A DNA stretch of 64,000 nt from an uncultured Porticoccus sp. (GCA_947259505.1 CAMYLT010000002.1:186001-250000); one strand, 5' to 3'; shown: positions 17,261-29,018, numbered from the stretch's first letter. Made by a program: numbers and translations. Notes: generated by a model from the sequence alone, not told the origin.

Positions 17261-18646
17261 ATGAACTCCATGCCCCCGCTGGCCAACGCTACACACAAGC
17301 CCGCACGCAAGAAAGTAGCTGTGATCGGTTCCGGCATCTCCGGATTGAGCTGTGCATGGTTGCTCAACCAATCACAGGATGTGACCCTATATGAAAAGGA
17401 TGACCGTCTGGGAGGACATGCGAATACGGTGTCATTCACCCTGCAACAGCGCCAGGTGGATGTGGATTGCGGCTTTATTGTCTACAACCCGGTCAATTAC
17501 CCCAATCTAGTGGCATTTTTTGACGCTCTTGGCGTGGCAACCTGCGATACAGAAATGTCCTTTGCCGTCTCGATCAATGACGGGGAGCTCGAATATGCTG
17601 GCAGCAACCTGACCAGCCTGCTGGCACAGAAACGCAATCTACTGCGGCCGCAATTCTGGTCCATGCTAGCGGACCTGATGAGGTTCTACCGTCAATCTGA
17701 GGCACTACAAAACGCCGCGGATATTGAACAGTTAACCCTGGGAGAGCTGCTTAAACGTTATCGGTATGGCAAGGCCTTTATCTACAATCATCTACTACCG
17801 ATGGGAGCCGCCATCTGGTCAATGCCCGTAGAAAAAATGCTCGACTACCCCGCTTCCAGCTTCCTGCGTTTTTGTAGCAACCACGGACTCAACCAGCTAA
17901 AAGATCGCCCACAATGGAAAACCGTGGTCGGTGGCAGCCGACAGTATGTTGACAAAATAGCGCAAAATCTCAGCAATGGTGTGCGCCTGAATACCCGAAT
18001 ACAGTCTGTCACCCGTCTGGGTGAACAGGTAGCCGTGGATGATATTTTAGGCAACCGCGAGCTGTTCGATGAAGTGGTCTTTGCCTGCCACAGTAACCAA
18101 GTACTGGAATTATTGAGCGATGCCAGCAGAGAAGAAAAATCCCTGCTCAGTTGTTTTTCATACCAACGTAATTTCGCCTATCTGCACCTGGATACCACGT
18201 TAATGCCCCGTCGCCGTCAGGCGTGGTCAAGCTGGAATTACCTGTCTAATAAAGATGAACAGCAACATAATGTTTCTGTCAGTTACTGGATGAACCGGCT
18301 ACAGCCGCTCAATACAGATCAGCCGGTGATCGTTTCCCTCAACCCACTTCGGAAGCCTAAGCAGGGAACCATTATTCGCAGTTTTCTCTACGATCACCCA
18401 ATCTTTGGCCAGCATTCTATCGCTGCCCAAAAACATCTCTGGTCGCTCCAGGGCAAGGCCCATACCTGGTTCTGTGGTGCCTATTTTGGCTACGGCTTTC
18501 ATGAAGATGGCCTGCAATCCGGCTTGGCCGTGGCCGAAGCGCTGGGGGACATCAAACGGCCATGGCAACTGGATGAGCCCAATAGCCGCATATGTCTGCC
18601 CCCCGACTACGCCGAGGGCAACTACACAGAGTTAGCCCATGGCTGA
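17261..18646 (+). CDS. FAD-dependent amine-oxidase-like oxidoreductase
   Basis: KVAVIGSGISGLSCAWLLNQSQDVTLYEKDDRLGGHANTV; FCGAYFGYGFHEDGLQSGL. Start 17261 downstream of promoter. Confidence 0.93.
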   Translation: MNSMPPLANATHKPARKKVAVIGSGISGLSCAWLLNQSQDVTLYEKDDRLGGHANTVSFTLQQRQVDVDCGFIVYNPVNYPNLVAFFDALGVATCDTEMSFAVSINDGELEYAGSNLTSLLAQKRNLLRPQFWSMLADLMRFYRQSEALQNAADIEQLTLGELLKRYRYGKAFIYNHLLPMGAAIWSMPVEKMLDYPASSFLRFCSNHGLNQLKDRPQWKTVVGGSRQYVDKIAQNLSNGVRLNTRIQSVTRLGEQVAVDDILGNRELFDEVVFACHSNQVLELLSDASREEKSLLSCFSYQRNFAYLHLDTTLMPRRRQAWSSWNYLSNKDEQQHNVSVSYWMNRLQPLNTDQPVIVSLNPLRKPKQGTIIRSFLYDHPIFGQHSIAAQKHLWSLQGKAHTWFCGAYFGYGFHEDGLQSGLAVAEALGDIKRPWQLDEPNSRICLPPDYAEGNYTELAHG

Positions 18647-19466
18647 TGCACTCCAATCCGCCATTTACCGCGGTCATGTCATGCATCACCGTACCCAGCC
18701 AACGCGACACCGCTTTGTCTACCGGGTGTTTGCCCTGTGTCTTGATCTGGATGAACTCACTCGGCTGGATAACAAATTACGCTGGTTTTCCCTCAACCGC
18801 TTCAACCTGTTTTCCTTCCACGAAACCGACCATGGAGCAGGAAAGTTAGGGCTAAAACAGCATATTGGTCAATTGCTCGAGGCTCGGGGTTATCCCGAGG
18901 CCACAGCACACATCAAGCTGCTGTGTTATCCGAGGATACTGGGCTATGTGTTTAATCCCCTCAGTGTGTATTTCTGTTTTGACCAACATCACCGATTGCA
19001 GGTCATTCTCTATGAGGTGAGCAACACCTTCGGGCAACGACACAGCTACCTTCTGCCAATCGATCAACACGATCCTAGCACCTGGGTTCGTCAGCAAAGC
19101 GACAAGCAGATGTATGTGAGCCCATTTATGCCCATGGCGACCCGTTACCGTTTTCGTATCTTGCCCCCGAATGATCAGCGTATCGCCCTTTGCATCCAGC
19201 AAGACCAGCGCGAAAACACCGCAACAGAAGCTCATCGCCTGTTCGCCACGTTCACCGGCCACCACCAGCCGATAGACCGTCACTCCTTGCTGAGCCTGTT
19301 TTTTCATTATCCACTGATGACCCTCAAAGTGATGGGAGGTATTCACTGGGAGGCTCTGCGACTCTGGTTAAAGGGACTGAAGCTTCAGGTACGTGACAAC
19401 CAAAAAACAGCCAGCGATATAAGCTGGCAGGATAAAAATGGAGTTATCCACCATGAAAGGCTCTGA
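18639..19466 (+). CDS. DUF1365 family protein
   Basis: IYRGHVMHHRTQPTRHRFVYRVFALCLDLDEL; LLCYPRILGYVFNPLSVYFCFD; MTLKVMGGIHWEALRLWLKG. Confidence 0.93.
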   Translation: MADALQSAIYRGHVMHHRTQPTRHRFVYRVFALCLDLDELTRLDNKLRWFSLNRFNLFSFHETDHGAGKLGLKQHIGQLLEARGYPEATAHIKLLCYPRILGYVFNPLSVYFCFDQHHRLQVILYEVSNTFGQRHSYLLPIDQHDPSTWVRQQSDKQMYVSPFMPMATRYRFRILPPNDQRIALCIQQDQRENTATEAHRLFATFTGHHQPIDRHSLLSLFFHYPLMTLKVMGGIHWEALRLWLKGLKLQVRDNQKTASDISWQDKNGVIHHERL

Positions 19467-20688
19467 TATCACGGCTTCAGCGATGAGGTCTGACACCAGC
19501 AAACATCCTGGAATGACAGAATCACTTTTCATCGCCAACATTAAAGCGCGACTGGCAACTTGCCAGGGTAGACTGCTGCTCGGGTTTCCCAGTGGTTATC
19601 AGCAAACATTTGGTTCGGGAGAACCACTGGTTTCTGTGCAGCTACACTCCCTTAAGCCACTGTTGCGCCTCTTAACCGGCGGGACCAACGGTTGGTCCGA
19701 TGGCTACCTCTGTGGAGAATGGGATAGCCCTGATCTCACAGCACTGGTGCGCTGGGCACTGCGCAACGAAGCGGCGTTATCCGGGATGTCCAAGGCACAT
19801 TGGTTCAATGATCTGTTGTACAACCTGTACCACTGGCAGCATCGCAATACCCGACGTGGCAGCCGCCGCAACATTGCCGCCCACTACGATTTGGGCAACC
19901 CGTTCTACCAACAATGGCTAGATCCCGGGATGACCTATTCCTCTGCCCTATTCCTCAATCCCGACATGACACTCCAACAAGCTCAAACGGCTAAATACCA
20001 ACGCATCCTGGCGCTATTGTCACCGAGGGAAGGCAGCCAGATCCTGGAAATAGGCTGTGGCTGGGGTGAGTTTGCCCTTCAGGCATTGCAACAATATCCC
20101 GTGGAGATTCATGGGGTAACCCTGTCTGTCGAGCAACGGCAATGGGCACAGGAAAAGCTTGTACAGGCGGGGTTTGCAGAGCAGGCAATCGTGTCGCTAA
20201 CTGATTATCGTGATATCAAGCGTCAATATGACAGCGTCGTCTCCATTGAGATGTTCGAAGCGGTGGGACAGGAACACTGGGACACGTACTTCACCAAGCT
20301 AAAAGGCGTACTGAAACCCGGTGGCAAAGCCGTGCTGCAAATCATCACAATCGATGATGAACGCTTCATGCACTATTCACGTCAGGCAGATTTTATTCAG
20401 CGCCACGTATTTCCGGGCGGCATGCTACCCAGTGTAAAAGTGTTGAAAGAAAAGTTTGCCCAGCACGGCTTCCGACTTACGCACCAGCAGATGTTTGGCA
20501 AGGACTACGCACGCACCCTGTCCTGCTGGCACACACAATTTGAACAACATTGGCCACAAATCAGTGAACAGAATTTTGACGAGCGTTTCCGGCGGCTATG
20601 GCGCTACTACCTAAGCTATTGCGAAGGTGGCTTTGAGGAAAATGCCATTGATGTGGGGCTGTTTGTTCTGGAACACGAAAGCCATTGA
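19438..20688 (+). CDS. cfa: Cyclopropane-fatty-acyl-phospholipid synthase-like SAM methyltransferase
   Basis: AHYDLGNPFYQQWLDPGMTYSSALF; ILEIGCGWGEFALQAL; SIEMFEAVGQEHW. Confidence 0.93.
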   Translation: MELSTMKGSDITASAMRSDTSKHPGMTESLFIANIKARLATCQGRLLLGFPSGYQQTFGSGEPLVSVQLHSLKPLLRLLTGGTNGWSDGYLCGEWDSPDLTALVRWALRNEAALSGMSKAHWFNDLLYNLYHWQHRNTRRGSRRNIAAHYDLGNPFYQQWLDPGMTYSSALFLNPDMTLQQAQTAKYQRILALLSPREGSQILEIGCGWGEFALQALQQYPVEIHGVTLSVEQRQWAQEKLVQAGFAEQAIVSLTDYRDIKRQYDSVVSIEMFEAVGQEHWDTYFTKLKGVLKPGGKAVLQIITIDDERFMHYSRQADFIQRHVFPGGMLPSVKVLKEKFAQHGFRLTHQQMFGKDYARTLSCWHTQFEQHWPQISEQNFDERFRRLWRYYLSYCEGGFEENAIDVGLFVLEHESH

Positions 20689-20699
20689 ACCGTCACCCA

Positions 20700-21119
20700 T
20701 CAGCCATGGTGGGCTGCACGCCGTTGTAACCAACGCATCAATATTCCGATTATGGGCAATTGTTGATAGATGGCGGCGCTGTCCCAAAAATCCTGATGAC
20801 TCGCTACACGTCCGTCCTCTGCAAACAGTAACCGGCTGGTTCCCTGAAAATTCAGCCTGCCGGTGGTCTTGCTACTGGCGGTAAAGGTCCAATAGAGATA
20901 GGCGATCGGGCCTTTCTGAACACAATCGTGAACGGTAAAACGAACCTCATCCAACCGCTGGAACATGTCACCCAACAATTCAAGGTAACCCTCAACGCCC
21001 GTCACTTGGTTAAAGGGATCGGAGAAACGAACATCCTCGCACACCAATTCATACAACTGTCCCAGATTGGCGGGAGAAAGGCTTTCAAGGAGTGTGATGT
21101 AATGATCCAGTGTCTTCAC
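20700..21119 (-). CDS. SnoaL/NTF2-like (nuclear transport factor 2 fold) protein
   Basis: VKTLDHYITLLESLSPANLGQLYELVCEDVRFSDPFNQVTG...LYWTFTASSK; GTG start with upstream AGGA. Confidence 0.82.
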   Translation of the reverse strand: MKTLDHYITLLESLSPANLGQLYELVCEDVRFSDPFNQVTGVEGYLELLGDMFQRLDEVRFTVHDCVQKGPIAYLYWTFTASSKTTGRLNFQGTSRLLFAEDGRVASHQDFWDSAAIYQQLPIIGILMRWLQRRAAHHG

Positions 21120-21185
21120 GGGAAGGATTCCTGAGAACGTGATCTGACACGGTATCAGCATTGAAGGGGCCGGGAAACCCAAACC

Positions 21186-21211
21186 AAAAAGGCCAGCCCG
21201 AAGGGCTGGCC
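21186..21211 (-). terminator. Rho-independent terminator for comEA
   Basis: Minus strand GGCCAGCCC-TTC-GGGCTGGCC followed by TTTTT. Confidence 0.9.
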
Positions 21212-21229
21212 ATGATCGAGTAGTCAGAA

Positions 21230-21541
21230 TTACTCCAATACCAGTTTGGTTCGATTCTGTTCCAGAACCTTTTCACCGACGCCCTTTACCTCCAACAATT
21301 GCTCTATTGAAGAGAATGAGCCATGGGTGTCCCGGTAGGCGACAATAGCCGCGGCGCGCTTGTTACCAATACCACTTAACATCTCAGCAAGTTCTGGTGC
21401 TGTAGCGGTATTGATATTGACGGTTAATGATTGCTCTACTGCCGGTGAGGACGTCTCAGCGGCATAAACTGTCTGCCAGGACGGCAGCAGCACCACGAGC
21501 GATAACAACAAGATTTTGATCACAGATTTTAGCGATTGCAT
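21230..21541 (-). CDS. ComEA-family helix-hairpin-helix protein
   Basis: Signal peptide; VNINTATAPELAEMLSGIGNKRAAAIVAYRDTHGSFSSIEQLLEVKGVGEK. Confidence 0.93.
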   Translation of the reverse strand: MQSLKSVIKILLLSLVVLLPSWQTVYAAETSSPAVEQSLTVNINTATAPELAEMLSGIGNKRAAAIVAYRDTHGSFSSIEQLLEVKGVGEKVLEQNRTKLVLE

Positions 21542-21605
21542 AGCGAACTCCTTGTGCCAAAGCACTCCATTTCACATTGACACGGCACCTCATGTGCCGC
21601 TGGGG

Positions 21606-22310
21606 CTAATCTTGCAGAATTTCTTTATTGATCGCAACCAATGTTGCGATCGGGTCAGAAGACTGGGTAATCGGTCGTCCTATCACCAGATAACTGCTGC
21701 CATTGGCGATGGCCTGACTCGGTGTGACCACACGGCGTTGATCATCACCAACCGCCGATAGAGGACGAATACCGGGAGTGACCAGTGCGAAAGCATCTCC
21801 CAGCTCCGAACGAAGACCTCGAGCTTCCATTGCCGAACAGACAACACCGTCCATACCGGAAGATTTTGCCAGAGCTGCGAGACGGAGGACCTGCTCCTCT
21901 GGACTACAGTGAATACCAATCTCCGCCAAATCGGCTTGATCAAAACTGGTCAACACCGTCACAGCAATCAGCAACATGTCACTGTTACATTGCTCCAATA
22001 CTTCCCGGGCCCCTTCCATCATGCGTCGGCCACCTGAAGCATGTACATCAGTCATCCACACACCCATATCAGCAGCGACTCTCACAGCCTTGGCAACGGT
22101 ATTGGGGATATCGTGGTATTTGAGATCCAGAAACACATCAAAACCACGTTCCACCAGACTAGCAACGAACTGCGGTCCGGATTGGGTAAACAATTCTTTA
22201 CCCACTTTTAACTTGCACAGTTGTGGTGATACAGCATCTACAAAGGGTTGAGCGGCGGTAGCGTTAGGGTAATCCAGCGCCACAATCACTTTGCTTTCAT
22301 TATTTTTCAT
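21606..22310 (-). CDS. pyrF: Orotidine 5'-phosphate decarboxylase
   Basis: [44 protein letters not shown]. Confidence 0.97.
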   Translation of the reverse strand: MKNNESKVIVALDYPNATAAQPFVDAVSPQLCKLKVGKELFTQSGPQFVASLVERGFDVFLDLKYHDIPNTVAKAVRVAADMGVWMTDVHASGGRRMMEGAREVLEQCNSDMLLIAVTVLTSFDQADLAEIGIHCSPEEQVLRLAALAKSSGMDGVVCSAMEARGLRSELGDAFALVTPGIRPLSAVGDDQRRVVTPSQAIANGSSYLVIGRPITQSSDPIATLVAINKEILQD

Positions 22311-22352
22311 CTGTCATCTCATATTGGATCAATTCAACGAAGGGTGGCCAAA

Positions 22353-23546
22353 TTATTCGCCATCCACGCCTTTTACCGGCTTGACCGTTTCCCAGCACTT
22401 GCATTGAGGACATAACCAGTGCAGCTGCACCCCCTTAAAACCACAATGAGAACATCGGTAAACCGGCCGCTTGGCCTCAAGTGTCCCAAGAACATCCCGC
22501 AGCAATATCAGGTGTTCCTCCAGACCTTCATCACCTCTATTCAGGTGGAGTGTCAGCAGAGTATGCAATCCCTTGAGGGATGGTTTCGCTTTCAAATAAT
22601 CGGCGAGGAATATAATTGCCTGACTTTCACCCTGCTGGCGAGACATCTCTTCTGTCGCCATTCTGAGCAGGCTGGTGCCAGGATAGGACTCGAGCCAAAG
22701 ACGCAGCTGGGACACCAAACCATCCTGGTCACCCAAAGCCCTGTAACACTGTCTCACCGACAACAAAATCTCGGGGAGATAGTCCGGTTGCTGCTGCGGA
22801 ATCAAACCATAGCGTTTGATTGCCGCCGCATAATTACCTAACTTTAACTCCAGGTCACCCCAGAGCAGGTTAGCCCTGGCAGAGTTACCGTTGAATTTCA
22901 GCGACGATTTCAGTTGTCTCCTAGCCTGAAGGAAATCGCCTTCGGCTGTTGCCTTCACCGCCAGTTCACAACAAAAGTGGGACTGCTCAACGGCCAGCTC
23001 ATTAGGCCCCCGCACAAAACGTTTTTTTTCCATCATCTCGGCAGCGCGAATGGCCTTCTCCCATTCCTTTTCATTCTGATATATCTGTATCAGGTGGCGC
23101 AGCGCAGATTGCCGCAACTCGCCGCTGTCATCTTCCACCAGTTCCAGGAAAAGGCGTTCTGCCCTATCGAATAAGCCTGCCTTTAAAAAGTCACGACCTA
23201 ATTCGAGGTGGGCCTGACGTATGTGCAGAATACTTAGATTGGGGCGCGATAATAGATTCTGGTGAACACGGATAGCACGGTCTATTTCACCCCGCTGACG
23301 CATTAGGTTCCCTAATGCCAAGTGAGTTTCCAGAGTTGATGGCGTCACTTCTACGGAGCGAATAAAGGTATCAATCGCTTGGTCAGGTTGTTCATTAAGG
23401 AGGAAATTGATGCCCTGGAAGTAATGCCGAGCAACTTGCTGGGATGCGTCTTTTACCTCCGTTCTGCGGAGGCCATTGGTCCGCCCGGCAAACCATACGA
23501 CGGCCAATAGCAACAGCATTGGCACAACATAAAGAGGTTCGAACAT
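22353..23546 (-). CDS. lapB: LapB (YciM) TPR protein with C-terminal rubredoxin-like metal-binding domain
   Basis: TM anchor, TPRs, C-terminal YRCSHCGFKGVQLHWLCPQCKCWETVKPV. Confidence 0.95.
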   Translation of the reverse strand: MFEPLYVVPMLLLLAVVWFAGRTNGLRRTEVKDASQQVARHYFQGINFLLNEQPDQAIDTFIRSVEVTPSTLETHLALGNLMRQRGEIDRAIRVHQNLLSRPNLSILHIRQAHLELGRDFLKAGLFDRAERLFLELVEDDSGELRQSALRHLIQIYQNEKEWEKAIRAAEMMEKKRFVRGPNELAVEQSHFCCELAVKATAEGDFLQARRQLKSSLKFNGNSARANLLWGDLELKLGNYAAAIKRYGLIPQQQPDYLPEILLSVRQCYRALGDQDGLVSQLRLWLESYPGTSLLRMATEEMSRQQGESQAIIFLADYLKAKPSLKGLHTLLTLHLNRGDEGLEEHLILLRDVLGTLEAKRPVYRCSHCGFKGVQLHWLCPQCKCWETVKPVKGVDGE

Positions 23547-23558
23547 GAGTTGCCCGGT

Positions 23559-23852
23559 TTATCCCCTTTTCTGCTGTTCATTGGAGTATGCGAGCCGTTG
23601 CTTGACCAGTTGTTTGTTCAGCAGATAAACCCGCCTCTTCATACGCAGCAATGCTGGCAATCCCACCAATATACCCAACAGACAACCGCAGGAAACGGCC
23701 AACAGCAGCCATAGACCTGACGGCATCGGCCCTACGGAATAGCCGAACAGCTCCAGTGACAACGGTTCTGGATTAGCCAATACCACCGCCAAACCCAACA
23801 GAATGGCCAGTAAACCTACCAGCAGCAACCAAAGTTTTTTCAGCAATGCCAT
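23559..23852 (-). CDS. lapA: LapA (YciS) domain membrane protein
   Basis: Two TM helices, LVVLANPEPLSLELFGYSVGPMPSGLWLLLAVSCGCLLG; synteny. Confidence 0.88.
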   Translation of the reverse strand: MALLKKLWLLLVGLLAILLGLAVVLANPEPLSLELFGYSVGPMPSGLWLLLAVSCGCLLGILVGLPALLRMKRRVYLLNKQLVKQRLAYSNEQQKRG

Positions 23853-23862
23853 AACATCCCCA

Positions 23863-23897
23863 CAAAAAAAAACGGCAAGTGCGATGCCTTGCCGTTT
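23863..23897 (-). terminator. Rho-independent terminator downstream of ihfB
   Basis: Minus strand AACGGCAAG-N8-CTTGCCGTT followed by T-tract. Confidence 0.88.
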
Positions 23898-23954
23898 ATT
23901 GTAACCAAACTCCTGCGGACTGGTCCCGCTTATTAATACGTTAATAAGCGCAAA

Positions 23955-24245
23955 TCAGTCATCCAGGCTTTCATTGACCCGTTCCCGCAATTCTTTGCCC
24001 GGTTTAAAGTACGGAACATACTTGCCGGTAAGTTTCACGGAATCGCCTGTTTTCGGGTTACGTCCGACTCTGGGCGCACGGTAGTGCAAGCAAAAGCTGC
24101 CAAAACCGCGGATCTCAATCCGGTCATTATTGACCAGTGATTGGGTCATCCTTTCGAGAATCATTTTTACAGCCAACTCAACATCCTTGGGGGGAAGTTG
24201 ATCCTGCTGGCTGACGATGTGGTCAATCAATTCTGATTTTGTCAT
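23955..24245 (-). CDS. ihfB: Integration host factor beta subunit
   Basis: [14 protein letters not shown]...[31 protein letters not shown]. Confidence 0.97.
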   Translation of the reverse strand: MTKSELIDHIVSQQDQLPPKDVELAVKMILERMTQSLVNNDRIEIRGFGSFCLHYRAPRVGRNPKTGDSVKLTGKYVPYFKPGKELRERVNESLDD

Positions 24246-24301
24246 AACTGTCTGAGTTTAAAGTAGAAAGGGGTAATGTCTCCATTACCCCTATCTAATC
24301 A

Positions 24302-25984
24302 TTACTTCTCTTTGGTGTCCATCTGTGCCTTGATCAGATCACCGATAGTAGTCGGTGCGATATTATCGGGCTCTGACTTACGGTGCTCTTTGATAGCCGC
24401 TTTTTCTTCAGCGACATCCTTGGCCTTGATGGAAAGATTGATCACGCGGGTCTTGCGATCCACATTGATAATCTTGGCCTCAACCTCATCGCCGACGTTC
24501 AGAACGTTGCGAGCATCTTCCACTTTCTCGCGTGAAATTTCGGACGATTTAAGCTGCCCTTCCACTTCACCCATCAGTGTGATGATGGCGCCTTTAGCGT
24601 CAACTTCTTTAACGGTACCATTCACAATGCTGCCTTTGTCGTTCTCACCAACATAGTTGGAGAACGGATCATCAGACAGTTGTTTCATACCTAGGGAGAT
24701 ACGCTCTCTTTCAGGGTCGATGGACAGAATAACCGTTTCTACTTCATCGCCTTTCTTGAAGTTACGCACAGCTTCTTCGCCAGTATCGTTCCAGGAAATA
24801 TCAGACAGATGAACCAGGCCATCAATACCGCCATTCAGACCGATAAAGATACCGAAGTCGGTGATGGACTTGATGCTGCCAGAGATTTTCTCGCCTTTAC
24901 TGTGTATAGAACCGAACTCATCCCAGGGGTTAGCATTGCATTGCTTAATACCCAGAGAAATACGGCGACGCTCTTCATCAATGTCCAGCACCATAACGTC
25001 GATTTCATCACCCAGCTGTACCACTTTAGAGGGGTGGATGTTCTTGTTAGTCCAGTCCATTTCAGAAACGTGTACCAAGCCTTCTACGCCATCTTCCAGC
25101 TCAGCAAAACAGCCGTAATCAGTCAGGTTGGTTACCACTGCCTTGACGCGGGCGCCTTCAGGGTAACGACCAGAGATATCGGCCCAGGGATCTTCACCCA
25201 TTTGCTTCATACCCAGGGATACACGGCTACGCTCGCGATCGAACTTCAGTACTTTTACATCGATCTCATCGCCAACATTAACGATTTCGCTGGGGTGCTT
25301 GATACGCTTCCAGGACATGTCGGTGATGTGCAACAAGCCATCAATACCGCCCAGGTCAACAAAGGCGCCGTAGTCGGTGAGGTTCTTAACGATACCCTTG
25401 AGGCTAACACCTTCTTCCAACTTGCCGAGCAGCTCATCGCGCTCTTCTGTATTCACCCGCTCCATCACAGCGCGACGTGATACCACCACGTTATTACGCT
25501 TCTGATCAAGCTTGATGACTTTAAATTCGAGGGGTTTATCTTCCAAGTGAGCGGTATCGCGAATCGGACGAACATCTACCAGAGAACCCGGCAGGAAGGC
25601 ACGCAGGCCATTGATATCAACAGTGAAGCCACCTTTGACCTTACCACTGATAATGCCTGTAACCACTTCGTCAGCTTTATGGGCTGCTTCCAGTTCAATC
25701 CAGGATTCAGCACGACGCGCTTTTTCACGGGACAGACGAGTAGCACCGAAGCCATCTTCTACAGCTTCCAGGGCTACCTGGACTTCATCGCCGATATTAA
25801 GGTCGAATTGACCGTTATCGTCGAGAAACTGAATTTTCGGAATAACACCTTCGGACTTCAGTCCTGCGTGTACGGTTACCCAGTCCTTGTCGATGTCGAT
25901 TACCACGCCGGTTATGATGGCGCCGTTACTCATTTCGACGGTCTTTAAGCTTTCTTCAAAAAGTTCTGCGAAACTCTCGCTCAT
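24302..25984 (-). CDS. rpsA: 30S ribosomal protein S1
   Basis: Repeated S1 domains; [18 protein letters not shown] start. Confidence 0.97.
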   Translation of the reverse strand: MSESFAELFEESLKTVEMSNGAIITGVVIDIDKDWVTVHAGLKSEGVIPKIQFLDDNGQFDLNIGDEVQVALEAVEDGFGATRLSREKARRAESWIELEAAHKADEVVTGIISGKVKGGFTVDINGLRAFLPGSLVDVRPIRDTAHLEDKPLEFKVIKLDQKRNNVVVSRRAVMERVNTEERDELLGKLEEGVSLKGIVKNLTDYGAFVDLGGIDGLLHITDMSWKRIKHPSEIVNVGDEIDVKVLKFDRERSRVSLGMKQMGEDPWADISGRYPEGARVKAVVTNLTDYGCFAELEDGVEGLVHVSEMDWTNKNIHPSKVVQLGDEIDVMVLDIDEERRRISLGIKQCNANPWDEFGSIHSKGEKISGSIKSITDFGIFIGLNGGIDGLVHLSDISWNDTGEEAVRNFKKGDEVETVILSIDPERERISLGMKQLSDDPFSNYVGENDKGSIVNGTVKEVDAKGAIITLMGEVEGQLKSSEISREKVEDARNVLNVGDEVEAKIINVDRKTRVINLSIKAKDVAEEKAAIKEHRKSEPDNIAPTTIGDLIKAQMDTKEK

Positions 25985-26103
25985 TGAGTTATACCTGTAA
26001 AAATAAACGAGTCCTAAGACTCTCAAACCGCACTACCAGTGATGCGGGCTGTTGGTTTCAGGGCAACCCGGTGCGCTTCTGGTTAAGCACCGTGAATCCC
26101 AAT

Positions 26104-26802
26104 TTATTGCGGTAGTTTGATGCCATTGGCGACAACAGTTTCCACCACCTTTTGCAATACTTCTTCAATCGTCATGCCGGTACTGTCTAGCACCAAGGCA
26201 TTGGGGGCGGGGACCATCGGCGAGACCTTGCGGTTCATATCCCGCTCATCGCGATTGCGCACCCGCTCAACGAGGGCGGCAAGGCTAACACTTTCTCCCT
26301 TACCAATCAACTGGTTATAGCGCCTCTCGGCCCGCTCCTCAGGACTCGCCGTCAGAAAGATTTTGGCGTTAGCATCGGGGAAAACAACCGTGCCCATATC
26401 GCGGCCATCAGCCACCAGTCCCGGCATCGCCGCGAAGGCCCTTTGCCGTTGCAACAACGCTGCGCGAACCTCAGGGAACGCCGCCACCATAGAAGCCTCT
26501 GTACCGACGCTTTCCGTGCGTATCAGAGAACTGACGTCTTCACCTTCCAGCATCACTCGCGGGGCATTGCCGTTGTCCTGTGTGCGAAAGGAAATATCCA
26601 TGTGAGCCGCCAACACAGCCAGCGACTCCACATTATCCAGTGCCACCCCGTGCCGTTTGGCGGCCAACGCCAAAAGCCGGTAAAGCGCACCACTATCCAG
26701 GTAATGGAAGCCCAGACGAGCCGCCAACAACTGACAGATAGTGCCTTTTCCTGACCCACTTGGGCCATCGATGGTAATCACTGGTACTCTTTTTTCGATC
26801 AT
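26104..26802 (-). CDS. cmk: Cytidylate kinase
   Basis: [48 protein letters not shown]. Confidence 0.97.
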   Translation of the reverse strand: MIEKRVPVITIDGPSGSGKGTICQLLAARLGFHYLDSGALYRLLALAAKRHGVALDNVESLAVLAAHMDISFRTQDNGNAPRVMLEGEDVSSLIRTESVGTEASMVAAFPEVRAALLQRQRAFAAMPGLVADGRDMGTVVFPDANAKIFLTASPEERAERRYNQLIGKGESVSLAALVERVRNRDERDMNRKVSPMVPAPNALVLDSTGMTIEEVLQKVVETVVANGIKLPQ

Positions 26803-29018
26803 CGTGCTTCCTCGGCTATCTTCAACCCGGCGCAATTGGCGAGCGCCACAAAGTCCGGGAATGATGTCGCCACATTGTTACAATTCCGTATCAGAATCGG
26901 CTGGCTGGCCCGCAATGAGGCCATGGCAAAGGACATGGCGATACGATGATCGCCCAAACTGTCCACTTCTCCGCCACCAATACTCCCACCTTGAATCACG
27001 ATGCCATCCGGTGTGGGTTCGGCGTCGACGCCCAATATGCGCAGCCCATCAGCCATAGCCTGGATGCGGTCACTTTCCTTGACCCGCAGTTCTTCAGCGC
27101 CGGTTAACACCGTTTTACCTTCCGCACAGGCTGCCGCCACAAACAGTGCCGGGAATTCATCAATCGCCAGTGGAACTTGATCTTCCGGAATATCAATACC
27201 GTGAAGTGGTGCATAGCGAATCCGGATATCGGCCACCGGCTCACCGCCCACTTCCCGGTAATTCCCAAGGGTCAGATCGGCACCCATCATCTGCAGGATA
27301 TTGATCACCCCAACACGGGTCGGATTGACACCCACATGGGTCAGGGTAACGTCTGAACCGGGAGCGATGGCAGCCGCCACCATGAAGAAAGTAGCGGAAG
27401 AAATGTCTGCCGGCACATCGATAGCCGTAGCCGTCAACTCACCTCCACCACTAAGTTCTGCCACAGCGCCATGACGCGCCACAGGATAACCAAATCCACT
27501 CAACATACGTTCTGTGTGATCGCGGGTGGGCGCTGGCTCAGTGGTGCGCGTGACACCCTCTGCGTACAGACCGGCCAACAGCACACAGGATTTGACCTGG
27601 GCACTGGCCATCGGCAGTCTGTAGTCGATGGCTTTCAGCGATTGACCGCCCTTGATACGCAATGGTGGTCTGCCGCCGTCGTTTGTATCGATGACTGCAC
27701 CCATCTGCCGCAATGGCGCCGCCACCCTTTCCATGGGGCGTTTTGACAGGGATTCATCACCGGTCAGCTCTACATCAAATGACTGACCAGATAACAACCC
27801 CGCCAGCAAACGCATGGAAGTACCAGAATTACCCAGATAGAGAGGACCCACCGGGGCCTTCAGGCCATGTATGCCTACCCCATGGATCACCACGCGACCA
27901 TTTAACGGCCCCTCGATCACCACGCCCATATCACGGAACGCCTGCAATGTAGCGAGGCTATCTTCCCCTTCGAGGAAACCTGTGACCTCAGTAACGCCAT
28001 TGGCCAGAGAGCCGAGCATAATAGAGCGGTGGGAAATGGACTTGTCACCGGGTACACGAATATCACCGGAAACAGCTTGGCCGGGCAACACCCGGTAATC
28101 GATTGTCTGTGTCATGGGCTCCAGATAGGCCTTATTTTCAAGCATTTTGGCAAAATGATTACGCGCTTCCCTGGCGCGGGTAAACACCCCGAGCAGGTAC
28201 TCGCTGTCTTTATTATTGATTGCCTCTTTGAGGCTATTCACATGGTCGGTGAAATTATCTAATACCGACAGCAGCGCAGTGCTGTTGGCCATCACAATGT
28301 CATGCCACATCACCGGGTCACTGGCAGCAATGCGAGTGAAGTCCCTAAAACCGCCGGCAGCATAACGAAAGATCTCGCGATTTTCCCGCATGTGAGACAG
28401 CGTATCGACCAAGGTATAAGCCAGCATATGGGGTAGATGACTGGTTGCGGCCAACACTTCATCGTGTTCTGCCACAGGCATTTCGCTGATCACCGCGCCA
28501 GCACCCTGCCACAGCTCCCGCACCCGCTGTAAATGAGCGGCGCCGGTTTCTGGCAATGGCGTCAAAATCACGCGATGATCATCAAATAGCGCTGAATTGG
28601 CCGCCTCAACACCACTTTTTTCGGAGCCGGCGATGGGGTGCCCGGGCACGAATTGGGGTGGAATGCCACCGTACGCCTGGCGCACAACATCGACGACACT
28701 TCCCTTGACACTGGCCACGTCAGTAATCGTCACCGTCTCGGCTAATAAAGGTTGAAGTTGACGGATGATCGCCGGCACCGTCAGAGTCGGTACGCCGATC
28801 AATACGACATCGCCTTCACCCAGTTCGGCCGCCACATCCTCCACACAGGCAACCACCCGGTCGACGACACCATTAGCCAATGCCTTTTTAAGCGTGTCGG
28901 GGTTGCGAGAACTGCCTATCACCTCATGGCACAGACCTCGCTCCCTCGCAGCCTTGGCCAGGCTGCCACCGATCAGGCCAAGTCCGACCACCAACAGGCG
29001 ATTGATGACAACAGCCAT
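26799..29018 (-). CDS. Bifunctional prephenate dehydrogenase / EPSP synthase (TyrA-AroA fusion)
   Basis: N-terminal [16 protein letters not shown] and C-terminal [35 protein letters not shown]. Confidence 0.96.
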   Translation of the reverse strand: MAVVINRLLVVGLGLIGGSLAKAARERGLCHEVIGSSRNPDTLKKALANGVVDRVVACVEDVAAELGEGDVVLIGVPTLTVPAIIRQLQPLLAETVTITDVASVKGSVVDVVRQAYGGIPPQFVPGHPIAGSEKSGVEAANSALFDDHRVILTPLPETGAAHLQRVRELWQGAGAVISEMPVAEHDEVLAATSHLPHMLAYTLVDTLSHMRENREIFRYAAGGFRDFTRIAASDPVMWHDIVMANSTALLSVLDNFTDHVNSLKEAINNKDSEYLLGVFTRAREARNHFAKMLENKAYLEPMTQTIDYRVLPGQAVSGDIRVPGDKSISHRSIMLGSLANGVTEVTGFLEGEDSLATLQAFRDMGVVIEGPLNGRVVIHGVGIHGLKAPVGPLYLGNSGTSMRLLAGLLSGQSFDVELTGDESLSKRPMERVAAPLRQMGAVIDTNDGGRPPLRIKGGQSLKAIDYRLPMASAQVKSCVLLAGLYAEGVTRTTEPAPTRDHTERMLSGFGYPVARHGAVAELSGGGELTATAIDVPADISSATFFMVAAAIAPGSDVTLTHVGVNPTRVGVINILQMMGADLTLGNYREVGGEPVADIRIRYAPLHGIDIPEDQVPLAIDEFPALFVAAACAEGKTVLTGAEELRVKESDRIQAMADGLRILGVDAEPTPDGIVIQGGSIGGGEVDSLGDHRIAMSFAMASLRASQPILIRNCNNVATSFPDFVALANCAGLKIAEEAR

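Noticed and set aside
16505-17371. Track start (17371) for the sigma factor
   Set aside because: The extension runs through both divergent promoter elements; 17125 has an SD and a family-consistent N-terminus.
21121-21182. TGATCT on the plus strand at about 21140 and TGATAC on the minus strand as further sigma promoters
   Set aside because: No CGTA-type -10 at 16 nt spacing on either strand.
24809-25480. 223-aa plus-strand ORF
   Set aside because: Antisense shadow of the repetitive rpsA gene.
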